Source of the DNA: Motiliproteus sp. MSK22-1
GTDB taxonomy: Bacteria; Pseudomonadota; Gammaproteobacteria; Pseudomonadales; Balneatricaceae
Reading direction: 5' to 3'
Assembly: GCF_001968815.1 (NCBI RefSeq)
Contig: NZ_MIEQ01000053.1
Span: 1 to 64,000 of the forward strand
DNA: 64,000 nt
A program made the position numbers and the translations under genes. How positions within the stretch are numbered: the stretch's first letter is position 1; the number at the start of each line of letters is the position of its first letter. Positions 61,001 through 64,000 of the stretch are shown here, in pieces. Under the pieces are notes generated by a model. That model was given only the letters and a program-made list of their open reading frames with translations, searched no databases and was not told where the DNA came from.

Positions 61001-62192
61001 AAAACATTACCTCAAAACACTGATACCGGCTGAGAACGGAGCCATCAACCGAAGCGATGATAAAAGCCCTGTTTGGCCGATTAATTCTCGACTACTGATC
61101 GTAGAAGATAATTATGTGAATCAGGAAGTGGTCAGTGGCATGCTGGAAAACATAGGTCTTTATTCGGACCTGGCTGCAGATGGTGTTGAGGCTTTAGAGT
61201 CCCTTAGACAAGCTCCTGACAGCAATCCCTACACACTGGTCCTTATGGATTGTCAGATGCCAAGAATGGATGGCTATGAAGCCAGTCGTCAAATTCGACA
61301 AGGGCTTGCAGGAAATCGTTATAAAACACTTCCGATTGTTGCGATGACAGCCAATGCCATGAAAGGGGATAAGGAGAAGTGTTTATCTGCTGGAATGAGT
61401 GACTATCTGGCGAAACCGCTGGATAGCTCTCAGCTCAAAACTGCACTGATCACATGGCTGATAACTGATTCAGCTTCTACAATGGCTGACGCAGAGACTG
61501 TATCGGCAGATAGTCAACAGATTGCTTCTGTCGATTCAGCTGATGATAAAGTTGAATTGACTCCTGTTTGGGATAAAAAGCGAGCCTTAGACCGAGTTGA
61601 AAACAATGAACAGAGTTTGCAGCGATTGGTCTTATTGTTTTTAGAGGATGTTGATCCTTATACTGAAAAACTGCGACAGCAGATTGAAAAACCAGATCTT
61701 CGATCCTTGCGTCAGTGGTTGCATACGGTCAAGAGTATTGCTGGAACCCTGTGCTGTTTGCAGGTACAGCATAAAGCTATGGCATTGGAGCAACAGATCA
61801 AGGTGCAAGAGTCCACTGATATTCGAGAGGGGTTAGTGGATTTGCTGGATGCATTTCAGCAATTGGTTAGTGTGCTTGAGCAATACCTCATGGTAGAGCC
61901 ATCAACTGAGGCAGAGCAGTCAACTATATCAGAGCCGTCAAAGTCCGTGACGCCTGTTAAATCCTATGATAACAAGTCGCTGCGACAGCTGTTTTCAACG
62001 CTTGCCAGCCGCCTGCAGAAGGGGGATTATATTGATTGTTCAGAGTTGGGTCTAATGGCAGGAGATACTTTTTCTGATCCTCTTGAGCTGTTAATTCAGG
62101 ATTTATTAAAACAGCTGAAGTTATTCGACTCCGATGGAGCATTAGCCTCTATTGAAAAGATACTTTTTCTGCTTGACAGGCAAGGGTCTTAG
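58095..62192 (+). CDS. Hybrid sensor histidine kinase (Cache-HAMP-PAS-HisKA-HATPase-REC-REC-HPt)
   Basis: 1365 residues from TTG 58095 (the first ATG in frame is about 45 codons later; the start is uncertain). TM1 is about 46-66; a long extracytoplasmic Cache-like domain follows; TM2 is about 355-380; then HAMP; PAS about 455-570; HisKA with VMSHEIRTPMNGV (His about 594); HATPase (NLVGNAIKFTEQ, SDTGTGIAE, GTGLGLAIV); REC1 (LLDLQMPGMDG); REC2 (LMDCQMPRMDGY); and a terminal HPt with HTVKSIAGTL. All phosphotransfer residues are present. A diguanylate cyclase gene follows. Confidence 0.9.
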   Translation: MTIQVAVKKGERIVSDIRECDQDSGNNAKRPLALSKPESSIGRVLMGWFSFLSIFPLVIVAIFSYQQTRESLLQQAAEMLQQSSGLTELYIRNWFDYRKTDLLHQAEFQSNAQLLQRLIKGWKRSGLDLSEYVDSDDWALQVKAGQETLVTFTQRYDYLYDLFLIDREGNILFTVARESDLGTNLQWGSYSKTRFAMAFRNTLATGKVTFSDLERYLPSNNAIDGFLTTPLLDQSGDPIGIFAMKLRFHRVDRLLYNQEDRNLTHYLIGEDGLLRTAIGDSQQEVLSRRISTEIFKMHRQLHHGIEGVVETPDKAQSYLGPNGQAVIGLHKEIKLPGTSWILISELNETKVLELANLLGIVILGFVVMVSLAAIGFAFFQARRFVQPIVQLAIAANRVAKGDTGMQVAVSSRNEIGMLADAFNHMLSERQGHERILKQNHLKTQQALANLDEQRYVLDQHAIVAVTDLKGTITYANKKFALISGYSVDELIGQNHRILNSGKHTRQFWREMYRTACAGGIWNAEVCNRAKNGELYWVDTTIAAFKGEGGKPQAYIAIRTDISCIKQSEHELIIAKEAAEHAAQAKSEFLAVMSHEIRTPMNGVLGMLGLVRQSRLNQDQRRKLKLAHSSAQSLLTLINDILDFSKVDAGKLELEEIDFNLRRHLDEFAGAMAYKAHEKGLELILDTASIGVEQVKSDPGRIRQILTNLVGNAIKFTEQGEIVIRANLSTKDQTVIFSCSVSDTGTGIAEETLNGLFDPFTQADATTTRKYGGTGLGLAIVKRLCNLMGGTISVTSEPGQGSCFTFTLPLQLGEQPQLAVPSIDYSGLRVLVVDDNETNREVLRGQLEFLGVQVVEAANGPEALALCESCDLKRPSQSPERLFDAALLDLQMPGMDGAELGKILQTNPQYRPMKLVMMTSQAHRGDAKLFSELGFSAYFPKPATASDLTDALAVVVEGGEALQQASPLVTKHYLKTLIPAENGAINRSDDKSPVWPINSRLLIVEDNYVNQEVVSGMLENIGLYSDLAADGVEALESLRQAPDSNPYTLVLMDCQMPRMDGYEASRQIRQGLAGNRYKTLPIVAMTANAMKGDKEKCLSAGMSDYLAKPLDSSQLKTALITWLITDSASTMADAETVSADSQQIASVDSADDKVELTPVWDKKRALDRVENNEQSLQRLVLLFLEDVDPYTEKLRQQIEKPDLRSLRQWLHTVKSIAGTLCCLQVQHKAMALEQQIKVQESTDIREGLVDLLDAFQQLVSVLEQYLMVEPSTEAEQSTISEPSKSVTPVKSYDNKSLRQLFSTLASRLQKGDYIDCSELGLMAGDTFSDPLELLIQDLLKQLKLFDSDGALASIEKILFLLDRQGS

Positions 62193-62286
62193 GGAACCTG
62201 CATACAAATCCCCTGATCGATAGGGCTCAAGGCACTATCTGCTGGTTCGATAAAGTGATGTTTAATCCAGGCCGCAGGAACGCTGA

Positions 62287-63216
62287 ATGAAAGATAAATC
62301 TGTGGTTCTTATTGTCGATGACAGGCCTGAAAATATTCAACTTCTCGCCAGTTGTCTGAAGACAGACTACCACGTAAAGGTTGCTACCAGCGGTGAGAAA
62401 TGTCTTGAGCTGACGAAAAATCATCCAGAACTGGATCTGATTCTCCTGGATGTAATGATGCCTGGTTTGAATGGCTATGAGGTGATCCGCAAATTAAAAG
62501 AAAACCCTGAAACAGAGCCTATACCTGTCATATTTATTACGGGTAAGGATGGGGAGAAAGAAGAAGAGCTTGGTCTGGCTCTGGGGGCCGTTGACTACAT
62601 AACCAAGCCCATTCGAACTGCAATTGTCAAAGCCCGAGTCAAAACCCATACAACACTGAAACGTCAGCGTGATCAGCTCTCGATCCTGGCGATGTGTGAT
62701 CAACTGACGGGTCTCTACAATCGACACTATCTGGTTGAAATGGCTGGTCAGAAAATTGCCCGTGCATTACGTCATCATCATCCATTGAGTTTTCTGATGA
62801 TTGATATTGACCATTTTAAATCAGTGAATGATCGATTTGGTCATGCTGAAGGGGATCGAGTATTGCAGGCTGTAGCGACAGCCTTGCAAGAGAGTTGCCG
62901 TAAAGAAGACGTGGTTGCGCGGTTAGGAGGAGAGGAATTTGTTGTCATGCTGGATCAGAGTGACATTTCTCTGGCCATTGACAAGGCTGAGCAGCTTAGA
63001 AAGCAAGTGGAAGATTTAAACCTGGATGAGCGGTCGGTTACCGTCAGTATCGGAGTCTCTGTTTTGGAAGACTTAAGGGATACTGGTGATAAGACGGATA
63101 GTCGTCAGAAAGATACTCTTGATCGGATAATTAACCGTGCCGATAAAGCGTTGTACCAGGCAAAAGAGCAGGGACGTAACCGGGTCGCGGTTTATCAGGG
63201 CGCTGGGTCTGTTTGA
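62287..63216 (+). CDS. Response regulator diguanylate cyclase (REC-GGDEF)
   Basis: 309 residues. The receiver (VLIVDDRPENIQ, phosphoacceptor in ILLDVMMPGLNGYE, Lys in ITKPIR) is joined to a GGDEF domain with RLGGEEFVVM near 213 and an intact inhibitory site (RKED five residues before). It makes c-di-GMP when phosphorylated, probably by the hybrid kinase whose gene ends 94 bases upstream, via the HPt. WspR/PleD-like in layout. Confidence 0.92.
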   Translation: MKDKSVVLIVDDRPENIQLLASCLKTDYHVKVATSGEKCLELTKNHPELDLILLDVMMPGLNGYEVIRKLKENPETEPIPVIFITGKDGEKEEELGLALGAVDYITKPIRTAIVKARVKTHTTLKRQRDQLSILAMCDQLTGLYNRHYLVEMAGQKIARALRHHHPLSFLMIDIDHFKSVNDRFGHAEGDRVLQAVATALQESCRKEDVVARLGGEEFVVMLDQSDISLAIDKAEQLRKQVEDLNLDERSVTVSIGVSVLEDLRDTGDKTDSRQKDTLDRIINRADKALYQAKEQGRNRVAVYQGAGSV

Positions 63217-63392
63217 CAGCTAACGGACGTTGCAAGCAGTAACTCGAACTGCCATTTGTCGATTTGGCTTCACCTGAGTGTTTTATATTATATGTCTTAT
63301 ACTTGTAGAACGGTGGAGGCTATGCGTTGAAGGTGGTGTTGCGTTGTTTCATGCTTCCGGGGTTTTAGCTCTTCAAGCCACTGGGGCAGAAT

Positions 63393-64000
63393 ATGGGAAT
63401 TGATTCGACACTGGTTCGAATGAGTGGAATGGTCTTAATGTGTTTCTGCCTGATGTTTTCCAGTGCCTGGGCAGAAGATCAACCTCTCAGAATTCTGGCT
63501 GTACACTATCCCCCCTATGAGTTTGAAAACCCTGTTGATGGACTGAAGGGGTTCGATGTTGAAGTGGTTGAAGAAGCCTTCATGCGGTTGGGAAAGACGG
63601 CTCGGGTTGAATTTTTACCCTGGGCAAGAGCGGTTGAAATCGTTTTTTCGGGGCAGGCTTTGGGATTGTTGAGCTGTGCGAGAAACGTCGCCCGAGACCC
63701 CCACCTGTATTATTCCGATCCTATCAGTTCTTCTTCTGCAGGTTATTTTTTTCGTCGGAACATGCCGGACCCTGGTTTCAAGTCGCTTGAGGAGTTACGG
63801 GGAGAAAAAATAACATCAGTGCTGGATTACTCTACTCAACAGGAGTTAGAGCAGTTAGATATTGATCATTTTGCTGTACGATCGAACAAGCTGGCGCTCA
63901 ACTTGTTAGTGGGTAAAAGGGTTGATTTTTATTATGGCTCCAAAGAAGCGAATGAATTTATAGCTAAGCAGGTTGGGATACTGGACCAAGTCCAGTTTCG
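63393..64000 (+). CDS. Family 3 extracellular solute-binding protein, cut by the window edge
   Basis: From ATG 63393 the frame is open for about 202 codons to the edge. A signal peptide (MCFCLMFSSAWAED) is followed by the SBP_bac_3 pattern: ILAVHYPPYEFENPVDGL, GFDVEVVEEAFMRLG and ARNVARDPHLYYSDPI. It resembles amino-acid-binding proteins and stand-alone sensors of that family. It may feed a transporter or one of the nearby kinases. Confidence 0.85.
   Translation, partial: MGIDSTLVRMSGMVLMCFCLMFSSAWAEDQPLRILAVHYPPYEFENPVDGLKGFDVEVVEEAFMRLGKTARVEFLPWARAVEIVFSGQALGLLSCARNVARDPHLYYSDPISSSSAGYFFRRNMPDPGFKSLEELRGEKITSVLDYSTQQELEQLDIDHFAVRSNKLALNLLVGKRVDFYYGSKEANEFIAKQVGILDQVQF

Noticed and set aside
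1-64000. CRISPR arrays, tRNA and rRNA genes, riboswitches
   Set aside because: No regularly spaced direct repeats, no cloverleaf with a CCA-type end and no conserved rRNA segment were recognised; a glycine riboswitch before the one-carbon genes was considered but no core motif was seen.

Overview
The window looks like the chromosome of a marine, Oceanospirillales-type gammaproteobacterium. This is an inference from gene content: a Vibrio-type LuxP protein, a gammaproteobacterial aryl-polyene (APE) cluster, TRAP transport, DUF2789 and many c-di-GMP proteins. No rRNA or other phylogenetic marker is present.

Layout. (1) 1-5.3 kb: an IS30-type element inserted in an IS3-type element, which abuts a small membrane protein lying directly downstream of a 1435-residue RHS/YD-repeat protein (candidate polymorphic toxin and immunity pair). 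(2) 6.0-8.3 kb: a small membrane protein, DUF2789, a lipid kinase and a metallophosphoesterase. (3) 8.5-13.8 kb: an AI-2 module in which a LuxP orthologue sits next to a sensor kinase with a LuxQ-like periplasmic domain but a phytochrome-type kinase core, followed by an Rcp1-type receiver and a REC-GGDEF-EAL protein. (4) 14.8-19.6 kb: dimethylglycine/sarcosine-type one-carbon catabolism (oxidoreductase-GcvT fusion, PurU, cupin regulator), with a short ORF joining the start of EtfB to the end of EtfA.

(5) 20-31 kb: an AT-rich accessory zone. It holds decayed genes (class V aminotransferase, Cache chemoreceptor, internally deleted IS30), three copies of an intergenic repeat, a Tae4-type T6SS amidase with a single frameshift followed by an overlapping membrane-protein ORF, two unknown gene pairs, and cargo-like genes (Nudix, VOC, GNAT, alpha/beta hydrolase, secreted phosphoesterase). 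(6) 30.9-47.5 kb: a complete APE pigment cluster on the minus strand in near-canonical ape order, with a ligase-dehydratase fusion and a divergently read secreted protein and phosphopantetheinyl transferase.

(7) 47.6-57.9 kb: a large secreted PKD/beta-helix/LamG protein, a LacI regulator, and a catabolic operon (HisD/HpsN-like dehydrogenase, DegT-type PLP enzyme, TRAP DctPQM) behind a clear LacI-type operator. (8) 58-64 kb: a large hybrid histidine kinase, a diguanylate cyclase, and the start of a family-3 solute-binding protein that runs off the end.

The most notable signals are the AI-2-to-c-di-GMP rewiring, the frameshifted Tae4 with a non-Tai4 candidate partner, the EtfB/EtfA chimera, the repeat-linked accessory zone, the unrecognised RHS C-terminal domain, and the HisD-like/DegT/TRAP operon with no assigned substrate.
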